Origin: Daldinia sp. FL1419 | Taxonomy: Eukaryota > Ascomycota > Sordariomycetes > Xylariales > Hypoxylaceae | Direction: 5' to 3' | Length of the DNA: 64,000 bases | NCBI GenBank assembly: GCA_025201765.1 | Contig: MU623415.1 | Coordinates: forward strand, 1-64,000 | The notes under the pieces: model-generated | Told to the model about the DNA's origin: nothing | Seen by the model: only the letters and a program-made list of their open reading frames with translations | Databases searched by the model: none | Translations under genes and position numbers: made by a program | Shown: piece by piece, positions 29,997 to 42,504 of the stretch | Numbering within the stretch: the first letter of the stretch is position 1 | Layout: the number at the start of each line of letters is the position of its first letter

Positions 29997-31013
29997 ATGT
30001 CGAACCAGAGCCAGCAGCAGGCCCAGAGGCCCAATCTAACGGAACTATTAAGTTATTTCGGTTATCTTCAGCATGAACTCGCCGAGGAGGACGTCGTGCA
30101 GACCCTAGCCGACAGAGATATTGAACAACTTACTTTAATGGAGTTTTTGAATGACGTCCCAATCGAGAGCCCCGCGGAAAACACCAAACAGGCCCCAACT
30201 GACAAAAGCAAGAAAGCCCCGCGCAGGCTTTCTTTGAATGAGTACCTAGCTCATCTTCGGGGTGAAGACACCGAAGGGTTCGCCGTGCTGAACTTGCCCC
30301 AAAGAGATCCGGGTGAACCTAGTTTAGCTGAGTTTCTCAGTTATCTCCGGGATAAGCACTCTGAAGGGAACACTGAGGAGGCCCTACCCGATGTATACCA
30401 GGACACCCGACATGAGCCTGATTTAGTCCAATTCCCGGAATTTGATAATGATGTATTTGAAAGGGGCTCAATATCAAGTATAGATGATAAAGACCCAGAA
30501 GAAATTACCTTATCGGAATTCCTGTGCTACCTCCAAGGTGAAGTTGGGGTATCGCCCTTCCCATCACGGGCAAGCTCGCCGGCGAAGAACGAGAAGGCTC
30601 CCCGCCGGAAATTATCCTATGAACTTGGCCCGGAAGGTCTTTCTGTGCCGTCAAGCCCAGCCCCGCCAGTATTGGTAAGAGGCAACCAATACGAAAGCGT
30701 TAGTGACAGCGGGAGTATCCGGAGTATTCCGGATACCCTAGGGGAAATGTCACGTCCACAGACACCCCTTAACAGAAGGTGTGCTGTTCGCCGGCGGCAG
30801 ACAGCGCCTCATACGAACGGGAGATCAAAGCCCGACACTAACCAACTCCCGGAGGCTTACACTTCGTTCCCGTTTCCAGAGCCGTCTCCGCCACATTCAC
30901 CCGCAGCGGAGGAGCTTCATAATGCCTGGTTGGGGATGCAAAGGCCAACCCGAGCGAGTAGTTTACCGTCTCGCTTACGAACTGCCTCTAAGAGTTCCGC
31001 GAACTCGAGGTAG
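29997..31013 (+). CDS. Protein with six EFLxYL-like repeat motifs
   Basis: Single exon, 338 residues, family not recognised. The N-terminal half carries a recurring short motif with period about 29-33 residues: LTELLSYFGYLQHE (14-27), LTLMEFLNDV (45-54), LSLNEYLAHLRGE (78-90), PSLAEFLSYLRDK (108-120), a worn copy PDLVQFPEFDN (141-151) and ITLSEFLCYLQGE (170-182). The consensus is roughly LxLxEFLxYLrxE, which would form a short amphipathic helix. The linkers are acidic or Pro-rich. The rest (185-338) is Ser/Pro/Arg-rich and disordered (SSPAKNEKAPRRK, SLPSRLRTASKSSANSR). No signal peptide. The pattern looks like repeated short binding motifs in a disordered scaffold. Start ATG at 29997 is in a CATC context, first in frame. 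Confidence 0.72.
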   Translation: MSNQSQQQAQRPNLTELLSYFGYLQHELAEEDVVQTLADRDIEQLTLMEFLNDVPIESPAENTKQAPTDKSKKAPRRLSLNEYLAHLRGEDTEGFAVLNLPQRDPGEPSLAEFLSYLRDKHSEGNTEEALPDVYQDTRHEPDLVQFPEFDNDVFERGSISSIDDKDPEEITLSEFLCYLQGEVGVSPFPSRASSPAKNEKAPRRKLSYELGPEGLSVPSSPAPPVLVRGNQYESVSDSGSIRSIPDTLGEMSRPQTPLNRRCAVRRRQTAPHTNGRSKPDTNQLPEAYTSFPFPEPSPPHSPAAEELHNAWLGMQRPTRASSLPSRLRTASKSSANSR

Positions 31014-34000
31014 CCGGTGACTCCGGACTAATGGGGAAGCAGCGGGAAAAAAAAGAAAAAAAAGGAGAAAACCCAAAAAATTTTCTATTTCAAAAGTTTG
31101 GGTCAATTATTACGGGAGTAATGGGGTAGGTGAGTTTCATGCTGTTTACCGCTAATACTCTTGGAATTAGGGGTACGGGGTTAGTATCACAAACAACCGT
31201 TTTCTGTTTTCTGTTTTCTGTTTTGTTTCCAGATCAAAAGTGCAATGTTTTCTACGCCCGTAATGTTTCCATTTACGAGATACCAGATCCCTCCGCGAAA
31301 CCCGGGAGCCACGGTCTCACGAAGCGAATCGCGGCTTTGGGCTAGCTCGGTCTAGTTAAAAGGTTGACCGATGCTGTGCCACCGAAACTGTCGGCTTGAG
31401 GGTCTCGGGCCGTGTTTGACGGATACGTCGATGGGAATACTGGGAATACGTATCCTAGTTTGATCTGTGTGGGAGGACTCTAGGAGGGGTCTTGGTACTT
31501 GGCGAGTGCGGACGATTTATATTTTAACAACTTCTTTTTTTATTTTTAGACGGACACGGAGTCTGTGCTCTTTTAGAATATCAGTAATCAGTATTTAGGT
31601 AGGCAATGAGAGACGATAAATAGAGCTATGTGATTCTCCCTTTGTTTGGTGTATAAAAGACCCTTTTTTTATGGAATCACCGTGGTAAAGGCTGAGAAAA
31701 AATATATAAATGGTGATTCTAGTGCCACCTTTTACTTATTATAATACGTTTGGCTATGAGCTCGTAGTGCGTTGCTGTATGGGGGCATATGTAGGTAAGT
31801 ATGTTTGACTTCTCGGGTACTGCCGATACTATGCGCCAGTTGGATGAAGATTAGCACCCAGTAGCGCAATGAATGTTTGCTTCTCGTATGAGATTGGATT
31901 ACTAGACGACTAGCGACCTAACACTGCCATGTAGGCTCGGAGGCCTGAGCGCCCTATCATGCAATAATGACGTCTTAACCGTCACCTTGTAGGGATTGCT
32001 TTTAGGATTTGAGTTCCTTGGGATTGGTAGTCGGTAGTAGGCTTAACAATGTGTAGGATGAATTGCTTACGGCCTTTTGCGCAAATTATAGCATCTATGA
32101 TCGCCGACTAGATTGATAAGGACGACGATGTGGTTGATCTATGTAGTATGGTTATGATTCCGTGACAGACAATAGCTGAGACTATTCCCAACGAAACGGG
32201 TAGTTGATGGAGATCGACAGGGATATGGGTCGTAAAGCTGAGAGCTGAAATAACAGACAAAGGGCTCGTAGACGCTGCCCCACATGGCTATAGGTGATGT
32301 TACGAAATACAAGATTGTCGAGTGACAGCATATGAAACCGATGTCATATCAAGAGCTGCTTGTTCCCGGAATAGCGGTGCAGAGCTTGGTATACGCTGTG
32401 GACGGGTGTCACAGCGTCACAACTGTCAAACAACAATATGTGTTATCAGATCTGAAAGACAACGGACCTGTCATATGCAAGGCTAGGGTTGCTTCTGGTC
32501 ATACAAAGCACATGTATGCAGGTATGCGCTGCATTCATGCGAGGAAGCAAGAGGATCTTTGGACGATGTTTCGAGATTCCTGCAGTCATCAAAATTCGAG
32601 CACGGGACTAGTAACGCTGAAAAGGCGAGCGGTGCCCCGACACACTGGTATTGGGTACGCATTAGAGAATCGATTCGCTACCCAACGGCGTTTCTGCATT
32701 GGCGGTTGGCATTGCAGCACTAAAGCACATGCAGCCCTGTCTCCCGCTCAATGAACTACTTAGACTAACTGACAATGGGCATGGTCACGATGGTCAAGAG
32801 GACGGTTACAATTCTAAAATACTCCGAAACCCCAGAAGCACCGGGAACTAGCGCGCTAAATAAGTACGCCTTGGTCTATTCCCACGAATGAAAGTCATCT
32901 GGGGTGATCATAGCGCATGTGAGCTTTGTAGTTCCTTGGCGTGTGCTTGGTGATGCAGCTTTATTGTTAGTTAGTAGTTCATCCCGGGAGTTTGGAGCCC
33001 TAAGTAATGGAGTAAGGGTTATGTATATCATATCCAATATCGAATGTCTCGTAACTAAAAGTAGAAACAGAAGGGAGAAAGACTGTGATGGAATTTTCCC
33101 CCTTCCTTTAGAATCAAGCGAATGGTAAACGATACGATAAAGGTAGTTTACGATTGGTAGTAGAAATAAAATCCTTGCTGTTGCTCATCTTGACTTGATC
33201 GCCTTTCTTGGCGGATCGTGGGTCCGTGGTAACCCAAGCTCAGAACAGGGCGGACGAACGGACTTCGCAAACATGTGGTAGGCCTAGCATAGGGTTGAGG
33301 ATTTGTCGTCGCCTAGTCTGGACTCCTGGTCGCTTGGTCCGTACCCAGGTACGTAATGTACTCGCGGGAACTCGTTGGTATGTACTATGTAGATCGCAGA
33401 GATAGATTTCCACGTGTCGAATCTGGCGACACACAGGGTTCGACAATTCGATACGGCATGCCAATCTAACAGCTTCAACCTAACCTAATAAGTAGCAGTA
33501 AATCGCATCCGTTGTGCACATAATAGCGCCGACGTAAAGCTCAACCCCGCAAAGTAGGCAGTCAACCCATGTTGGCATGGAACCGTTAGCTTCTTGTCGT
33601 TCTTCATATAACTAAGGCACGCTAGATTGTATCCGTACGAATGTGCGTGCGCAATACCTGCCGTGGATATCTGGATATGTAGATTATACGCACGATCCCG
33701 TAGTAGAATACTATTCGCAGCTGGGGCCAAATCTTGGCTATGCTTACTGCATTGACGATGGATAACGGCTCGCACGGTGGCGGCGAACCAGAAGTTGACT
33801 CTTCCTCCTCCCGGGCGACAGCAAATCTGGTAACCTAGAGAAATACGCAGATATGGTATCTCTTTAGTGAATGTTTCACCAACTGGATACTTTTGGGTTT
33901 CTTAGAAAATGGGTGGCTGAAGTTGGATGGGATGACATGGTTTATCGTCTAAAGAGTCTCCCCTTTTTGTACCTAATAATGCTTTTGTATGTAATGGCCT

Positions 34001-37000
34001 TATGGTGAATGTATGGTATGATAGAAATACCTTGGATCGTTATATCTTGTACATAATTGCCATGCGTTCACGTACCATGACGTCTCTAAGCGCCCATTTT
34101 TAATAATACGCATGCGTTGAAACAAAACAAGACAGCTGCGGGTTGCCTTGTTTTCGAGATGCCAAATTAGAAAATGCGACATTGCCGCCCGCTTCGAGAG
34201 GGATGAGCATCAAAATTTTTTTTTTTTTTTTTCATTCGCGATGCTTCATGCACAACATACCACCCTAGGTATCAAGTAGGCAATTTTAGGCAAATGGGAA
34301 TTGTCTGATCTGATTCGTACGAGACGGGAATTTTGTTTCGAGCAGAGACCGACGGTCATCCTTTTTTCACCATTTGTATCTTGTTGGTGAGCGCTTCATA
34401 AATTGCATTATCTCGATAATTCGCAGGTTCAAGTTACGTTGAGTTACGTGGAGTCGGAGAGTTTGAGCCGGCAACCTTTTCTCATTAGTTTGGTAGAACC
34501 TTGGAACCCTCCAGGACTTTTAGTTCTTTACCCCTGGCTACCCCTGGCAGGTTAGGCCTTTATTGGTTGGCCAATGGACGATGTTCCTGGATAAGTGGAG
34601 AGGCACAGAATTATGGAGGGAATTTATTCCAAAGAGAAGAAGGTACTACATACCTATGTACTTAATGTATCAGTATGAAGTAGAGTGTGATGGAATCGAC
34701 GAGATAGGTACTTGATAAAGTTTAGACCATAAAGGCTTGAATATACCCTAGTACAAATATAGTAGCGTGCACTCCTGCTGTGTAGATCTACGTAGGTAGG
34801 TAGTAGTGTATGTGCCTCCCACGTAGCTACTTTAGATAGGTACCTATTTAATCATCGCCAGCCCGGTGATCCTATTGAAGGAACGTTGAACATTAGAAAC
34901 GGATCGTTCATAAACTCAAATAATGGAACTTTTAATCCTGGGTCTTCTTAACTTCGTTTCGAAAGGGCATAATGATACGAGCTACGGTTAATAAAACCTT
35001 TCCATAATGGATTAGTCGTCTTATTGTCTATTATATCATGCCACGGTAAACTTTATTCGGGGTGACCGACGTACGCAGAACGCGCTTCTTTATTTACATT
35101 AGTCCCTGCTTATGTTTCATATCAACTCTGTACCTGTGCCGTAAAGCTTGTTGATCATCACGAGGCGTTTCATGGAATAAATGCATTGATATCTGCACGA
35201 GCCATAGCTTCCTAGCTAGACATCCGGATATCTAAGGATCTCAATCATCTCCACTATATATGTATTATAGCATCCAGGGCGTCCTGACCTAATCCTTTAG
35301 ATCGATTCCTATAATTTATTACCCGCGACGAAGGTTTGGGGGTGACTGTTTTGTACTATGCCTTGTTGAGAAGTTATCGGGATGATGATACGTTTGGTCG
35401 GATTATTCGCAAACGGAATGCTACGGCTTTCGTTATTACCATTAGTACCATTAAGATATAAACTTATAAGCAGGGTTTGAAAATGATGTTGGTATTACCA
35501 GGTATTTAACGTATGTTTAGCAGCGCCCTCGCGGAGTACCTACTTCATATGGTTTAAATGATAACGATAAAAAAAGGTACGCTACTGCAACCTGTTCCGG
35601 ACAATGTCCACTCGTAGTGGCCTCCCCCACCTTCTTATTTTCCGCTTACAATCAAATTGAAAAACAGCACTTGTAATGAATAGGTCTATGTATTGTAGGT
35701 ACCTACTTAGGGTACATATATACCTAGGCTAAGGTATATACATAGGTAGTATGTAAGTACATGTGTAGGTACATATACATATTCTATTGATGAAGAAGAA
35801 GTTTTTAAAAATAAACTTAGTTATTAATTACGGTAACTTATAAACTTACCTATGGATTTGAATTTGTGTGACTGCTAGACCGCTAGACAGAAAACAGTCC
35901 ATCCCTGATAAGTAGCGACCGGCATTGACATGCACAAATACGGTACAGTACACACCATCTCGACTTTACTTCACTTTTTCATTCGCTTAGGGAGGGTGGG
36001 AGTCGAGGCTGCACACCTTACTTGACTTTGGGTAGCTGACTGACAACCTCTACTTTTTGACTTGAAATTGCGAATAAGTCATAATTCAACCTATTGTTCA
36101 ATCAATTAATTCGTTCGAATGATGCTTGCCTCTTACCTCATGTACTTATTGTAATTGTATCTTATAGCGTATCACTTCCCCCTTTATAGCTATTATACCA
36201 TTAGTGTTACCTAAACCCACGTCGCTTCCGGATTAATCGATAGCGTCAAGCCTTTCCTTCTGTTTTTGTACATGCAGCCGACTATCTAACCGAATTATCA
36301 TATTTTTTATTTTATTATCAACGTGGCTGTGGTACCTTCTCTTACTTACCTTATAGGTAGTAGTGAAATGTACCTACTACAACATTTACATTCGCCCATT
36401 TATCCCGTTATGTTACATAGACTTTGAGAGTCCCCCCAAAAAAGTGTTTCCCACTCATCCACCATCCCGCAGTTATCCAGACAGGACTTTCCCACCCCTT
36501 TATTATTGTACACCACACAAATCATACACCCCGACCATCTTGCGCCCTGTCGCAGCCCAGTCTTTGAACGCCGACCCCTCTCTCACCTTCTTCGTCTTAG
36601 TCAATTTCCAACCAATTCCGTGCAACATTTAGCACGACTTCTTGAGGACCTTATGTCTTGAGACTTATTCGCGTGTACGACTTGATTCTACCAATTCTGC
36701 GGCTAGTTCTGTCGCAGCGCAATTCAGCGCAGCCCTTTCGTCACCCGTCCAAACCTGCCCTACGTTGTCAGACCATCATTACCCATACCGACCGAGAAAA
36801 TCGTCGATATAATTTGGGTCAAGAAACTTATCACGATACCCGCTCTTCCTCCTCCTAATTGGTCGTAGGCAACAAGGCTCTCTCCCCATTGTCACTTATT
36901 TAGTCGCGGTCGACTCTTGGTTCTAGGCGTATATTTGTACGCACCTGTTAACCTCGTTGATCTATTAACACAGCAATCAAAACGGTCCTATCTCCCTTGC

Positions 37001-37434
37001 GGGAATCCGAATCAACTACCCGAACATTCAACGGATTGAAACCCTTCCGTTTTAACCACGTTGAATTTGGCCCTCGCTGGTCCGTTGTGCCTCCCTTGAC
37101 CCTCGATTTATCCCACGCTTTGATAAATTAATTCACGCCGAAATAAATCGATCGTAGATCAAACAATTCAACATAGAGCTCCTATTACGCGATTAATGAG
37201 ACGCATTTCCGACCGTTTTCGCCGTTACGTTTTGTAGAATATATCTATCGAACCTTGACAGATTGTAAATATATAACGGCGTCGATTCGATACCAAGCTG
37301 TCCGAGTGCGCAGGTGAAACATTTGGTATTTTGGAATGATCGCAATTCGCCATTGTGCTTAGTTTGCTACGTTATTGTTAGCAAGCGGCATCAAGGCCAT
37401 CGAACGATCGAAACAGCGTCGTTATTTTTCGAAT
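31014..37434. other. Long gene-poor region upstream of the RasGAP gene
   Basis: About 6.4 kb with no convincing gene. The composition is ordinary apart from short homopolymers: an A-rich stretch at 31047-31065, TTTTCTG repeats at 31199-31225 and an 18-T tract near 34215. Palindromic arrays occur at 34790-34850 and 35695-35782. The ORF at 32332-32754 (plus, 140 codons) starts at ATG but has no recognisable motif and odd composition. 35900-37430 becomes CT-rich and pyrimidine-tracted, as expected for the promoter and a long 5' leader of the RasGAP gene. Non-coding RNAs cannot be excluded. Confidence 0.55.
35695..35782. repeat. Palindromic GTACCTA-type array
   Basis: An 88-base run of TAGGTACCTAC, TACCTAGGCTA, ATAGGTAGTA and GTAGGTACATA variants, mutually inverted and interspersed with TATATA. 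Longest example of the dispersed family in the window. Confidence 0.7.
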
Positions 37435-40003
37435 ATGTCAGTCATGTTACAAACACCTTCTAGGGCATCGACGGCCTCGTCTTCCTCATTTCAACCTATC
37501 TCGCGTCAAAATACTATGTCTTCCTATGAGGGCTCGCGCTCGGCGCGACAGTCTAAGCGAATGTCTATGTCAGCTCTCTACTTATCAATGTCAGCAAACG
37601 AGTCTGATTTAGAAATTGAAGATGACCTCGCAAAAGGTGAGAGACAGCATTAATTCTGGCTGGGCGGAATTTTGTTGATACTAATCGTTATCTATAGCTC
37701 AGAAAATTCTGCGTGAGTTAAAGTCGAAAATCTCATCGCAATCGAAGAAGAACTTTGTTCTTGAAAAGGATGTTCGATATCTCGACTCCCGAATTGCTTT
37801 ACTTATCCAAAATCGAATGGCATTAGAAGAGGTTTGTCAAATGTCTGATTCAGAGTAATAAGAATTCTTTATACTAAGTAAAAACCTAGCAAAACGAAGT
37901 GGCCAGCCATCTCGAAGACGCGACCGAATTACAAGAAGGCGCATTTCCTAACGACGACAAAACGCAGAAATATGGTAACCTTTTGTTTTTACTACAATCC
38001 GAGCCCAGACACATCGCACATCTATGCAGATTGGTGTCTATGTCCGAGATAGACTCGCTATTGCAGACGGTTATGTTCACTATATACGGAAATCAGTACG
38101 AGAGTCGAGAAGAGCACCTCCTCTTGACTATGTTTCAGGTAATTCTTACGGTATTCTTTGTGTAAAAGTGATGTACTGATTATTGACTACGTCTAGTCTG
38201 TCCTTACCTACCAATTCGATACAACTCCCGAATACTCGTCGCTTCTCCGAGCCAATACGCCGGTTTCTCGTATGATGACCACCTACACTAGGCGTGGGCC
38301 CGGACAGAGCTTCTTGCGATCGGTATTGGCAGACAGAATTAACAGCCTGATCGAGTTGACAGATTTAGATCTTGAGATTAATCCTCTGAAAGTCTATGAG
38401 CGCATGTGTCAACAGATCGAAGAGGATACTGGTAGCCTCCCGCCGTCACTTCCTAGGGGTATCACTGGCGAGCAAGCAGCCGAAAATCCTCAGGTACAGA
38501 AAATTATAGAGCCACGTCTGACAATGTTAACGGAAATTGCGAATGGCTTCCTACAGACGATTATCGATGGACTTGATGAGGCTCCGTATGGAATCCGATG
38601 GATATGCAAACAGATTCGGAGTCTGACAAAACGAAAGTATCCTGATGCGAACGACCAAGTCATCTGCACGTTAATCGGTGGTTTCTTTTTCCTCCGATTC
38701 ATCAACCCTGCTATCGTTACACCAAAATCATACATGCTGATTGATGGAGTACCGTCTGATCGGCCACGCCGAACTCTCACACTGGTCGCGAAGATGCTGC
38801 AAAATCTGGCTAATAAACCATCGTATGCCAAAGAGCCGTACATGGCCAAATTGCAGCCATTCATTCAACAGAACAAAGACCGCGTAAATAAATTTATGTT
38901 GGACCTTTGTGAAGTCCAGGATTTTTATGAGAGTCTGGAGATGGATAATTACGTAGCATTGTCGAAGAAGGATCTCGAGCTTTCTATTACGCTAAACGAG
39001 ATTTACGCAATGCACTCCTTGATCGAAAAACATAGTGGAGAGCTCTGTAAGGACGAGAACTCACACTTATCTCAGATTATATCAGAATTAGGCCACGCAC
39101 CCGCACAAGTGCCCCGAAAGGAAAATAGGGCTATCAACCTTCCCCTATTTAGTCGATGGGAGACAGCCATAGACGACTTGACCGCCGCTCTTGACATTAC
39201 ACAGGAAGAAGTCTATTTTATGGAAGCCAAGTCCATTTTCGTTCAAGTAATGCGTTCTATTCCGGCCACCAGCTCAGTCGCCCGAAGACCCCTTCGCCTG
39301 GAAAGAATTGCGGATGCGGCGGCTACGTCAAGAAATGACGCGGTCATGGTTCGAAAAGGTATACGTGCCATGGAACTACTTAGTCAACTCCAAGAGATGA
39401 AAGTCATTGATAAGTCCGACCAGTTTGGTTTATTGAGGGATGAAGTCGAGCAGGAGTTGCAGCACCTCGGCTCCCTAAAAGATGGTGTTATTGCCGAGAC
39501 AGCTAAGCTGGAAGAAGTGTACAAGACGATTAGGGATCACAATTCTTACCTTGTCGGGCAACTAGAGACGTACAAAAGTTATCTCCACAACGTGCGAAGT
39601 CAATCCGAAGGCACAAGACGAAAGCAACAGAAACAGCAGGTTCTTGGTCCATACAAGTTTACTCACCAACAACTCGAGAAAGAAGGTGTCATACAAAAGA
39701 GTAACGTTCCCGACAATAGGAGAGCTAACATCTACTTCAATTTTACAAGTCCTCTACCGGGGACCTTTGTCATTTCGCTACACTATAAAGGTTAGTTGTG
39801 GCAGCTGCAACTCGTTTCTTTTCCCTTCTAATTGATACTTAGGGCGTAATCGTGGTCTATTGGAACTTGACCTGAAGCTCGATGACTTGTTAGAGATGCA
39901 AAAGGACAACCAGGATGATTTAGATCTGGAATACGTGCAATTCAACGTCACAAAGGTATTAGCCTTGTTAAACAAGCGCTTTGCCAGGAAGAAGGGCTGG
40001 TGA
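37435..40003 (+). CDS. Ras GTPase-activating protein (Gap1/Sar1 type)
   Basis: Five exons, 37435-37636, 37698-37831, 37890-38138, 38197-39790 and 39843-40003, with four introns of 52-61 bp; 779 residues. It stimulates GTP hydrolysis by Ras, switching off Ras signalling in morphogenesis and mating, like S. pombe Gap1. The first 70 residues are Ser-rich. Residues 70-115 form a coiled coil (KILRELKSKISSQSKKNFVL). The RasGAP domain spans about 175-440, with SRMMTTYTRRGPGQSFLRSV and the family-defining FLRFINPAIVTPKSY at about 360-374. A RasGAP C-terminal domain (about 560-779) ends LALLNKRFARKKGW. All splice junctions restore conserved sequence. The 5' leader is CT-rich and long. Confidence 0.95.
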
Positions 40004-40982
40004 TTATCGAGTGCCACGTCTGGGTGAATGCCCCTAGCAATATCGGGCGTATTCACGCTATCAACTTGCAGCACGTTTGTTTACAGGACCTGGCGCGGCG
40101 TTCATGGCTCATTACGACTTGATACCATTTTTTTTTTTACTATATCAGTGTTGCACCCGCCCCAGACAGGACCTGCGACTCACCATCCTTAGCACGACCC
40201 CCGGGGCGTCGGTTATGAAAACTTAATACTAATAGGCCATTTCAAGCCAACTGATGAAGGCCTACATTCCTAAGTCGTGGTAGCCATGCCACTACGAGCG
40301 ACGACTTTGGTTGCAATTCCAATCGCAAGAGTACATGCCGCATATGTCAACACTACTAAGAACGTATAGTTCCTAAAATTTCCGTTATACCTTACCGTTG
40401 AAATGGTTTATCCAACGCGAAATGATTACCTAGTTTATGGAGTTTCCAAAAGAGTAATCGTCGGTCTCCCTTTTTGGGAGTTGGTGGGAATAGGCACCGG
40501 GGGAGTGATTTTAATGTTGCCGTATCGTTGGAATCGAGATGGGAAGATGTGATGGGCGTTGATATCCAGGTTGCCGAGTGTTATTATCGAACGAAGGGTG
40601 TGGGGGATTATCCCTCAAATTTACGTTGCTTGGCTGTTATTGATTCGGCTGGTCCGGCGGCTATTGCGTATGCTATTTTCAAAACGTCTTTCCTCGAGCT
40701 CTCTATGCAGGGATCGTAGATCAATGTAGCATTTAGTTTTGGGGGCTTGATATACATATATGAATTGAAGGGCCTGGAAGATCAAGTCTAACTGATATGA
40801 GGGATGTATGTGGCAATGCAACTTGGGGGTTGAAATGACACTGGAAGTGTGGCATGTAACTGACAGAACGTCAAACACGGAGAGGCCTACATTGCCGGAA
40901 TTCAAAGATAGCTGAGGTCTATATATTGTATTAATAACATTCCCTCCCCCAACATTCTCTCTGTCATCAGTTTTCCCCCTAC
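40004..40982. other. Intergenic between convergent genes
   Basis: About 980 bases, 3' flank of the RasGAP gene and of the GH43 gene. ORFs at 40474-40719 (plus) and 40621-40905 (minus) overlap and are unsupported. Nothing else found. Confidence 0.5.
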
Positions 40983-42504
40983 TTATTGAACGGGAACTAT
41001 TAATCTATCAACGTCGGGTCCCCATCCGTCGTTTATGCCCTCAATAACTATCTCGTTTGTACTGCCAGACTTAAGATCAACGTGCAGTGTGCTACTAGAC
41101 ACGCTGCTGCCTGTCGGTAAGAATGCTAATTTTTGTGCTGCGCCGCCGTTGACTCGCACATTGGCATACCGCGCCGAGCTATCCCCGTTTACATAACGTA
41201 TGCGCACGGTAGTGCGCGCATTCGTGTCGCTGCGTACGTTTCCGAAAGTCACGGTGCCCTTGTCCGGACCGCCCACGTAGCCCGCTGCCGTCTTACCCGA
41301 GCAGCTGTTGCAGCTAACGTCGCGGGCTTTACCACCGTATACGGCAGCCTCGCCCTCATATGCGGTTTCGGAGGGCTTCGCTTTCGACGCCGAGGACGAT
41401 GTTGAGGATAAGTCGGGGACCCAGGATTCGGCGTTGGCCATGGTTACGGTGGACCCGCTGATGCTTAGGGGTAGCCAGACGTATGTTGATGCCATTAAAT
41501 TATTGCTTACCCATCGGTCGCCAAAGTAGATTGCGGCGTTGCTGCCGACTGGTAAGACGTAGTTTGTCTGAGAAGTGTAGGTTTTGCTTCCCGAGTCGGC
41601 GAACGTTTTCCACCCGCTCCACCCGGAACTGAGAGATGTAGAAGTGCTGTATACATTGTCGTTAGGGTCCCAGCCGGTAAGCTTGGAGCCAAACATGTAA
41701 TAACGTCCGTTTAGCTTAAGCAGAGCCGGGGCTTCGATGCTGTCTGACCATAAGTACGTGCTACCTGCTACGCTAAGGTAATCATCGGAGAGCTTCATAA
41801 TACGCAGGCCATTCTGGCGGTCTTCGGAGAGCAAGTAACCGGTGCCGTCATCGTCGACGAATAGACCCATGTCACGGCTCTGGTGGTTCAGTGGCTGGTA
41901 CGATTTAACGTACGTGTACTTGCCGCAGACGGAATCGCCAGTGGCCACGCCAACCTTGGCCTCGCCGTAGTTGGATGAGTCGATGTGCATGTACAGCACG
42001 TACTTGCCCGTCTTGGCGTTATATACGACTTTAGGCCGCTCTACGACCCGGTTCGGGCCTAAGTCGCCGCTGGAGGTACGCGAGAGCAACGCGCCGACAT
42101 AGGTCCATTGCACCAGATCGGTGGAAGAATAGCAGTTGACGTTCTGGAACGCGCTGCCCCCTGTCTTGTCTTCGCCGATTAGGTAGTATGTCGAGTTCAC
42201 CTCGATCACACCAGCTCCATGGGCTTGTAGGTGCTCGTTGTTGGACTATACGGCGTTATATTAGCGGCTGAGTGCTTATACAACGGGTTGTGTTCATTGT
42301 GGAGATTAGTGTGGAGACGAGGTCGAGGTGGAAAAGGGGTTGGCAGGGGGAAAATAGGGGGGAATAAGGGGTTATGCTACGGCGAAAGATATTTTAAGAT
42401 TGAAAGTGTCGCACCGTAGTCCAAGTAGCGCCGGGTACGACTTGCAAACTCGCCTCGGCGAGCGACGACAAAGTCGCAAGGAGTAAAGCTCGGAGGCAAT
42501 GCAT
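40983..42504 (-). CDS. Secreted exo-beta-1,3-galactanase (GH43 subfamily 24) with CBM35
   Basis: Two exons, 42504-42415 and 42245-40983, joined by a 169-bp intron (TWTT|SNNEHLQAHGAGV); 450 residues. Signal peptide at 1-19 (MHCLRALLLATLSSLAEAS). It releases galactose from beta-1,3-galactan, such as arabinogalactan side chains of plant cell walls. In the well-studied Phanerochaete enzyme the acid is Glu208 and the role of base falls to Gln263, with Glu102 assisting. Here the matching positions are Glu99 (VERPK), Glu201 (SIEAPALLKLNG) and Gln256 (YTSQTNYV). A CBM35 galactan-binding domain follows a Ser/Ala/Lys linker, from about residue 325 (YEGEAAVYGGKARDVSCNSC) to the end. The intron is long for this genome; the downstream part of the gene is clear. 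Confidence 0.93.

Noticed and set aside
32332..32754. Plus-strand ORF of 140 codons
   Set aside because: No recognisable motif, no splice structure and poor coding character. It is isolated in a gene-poor region.
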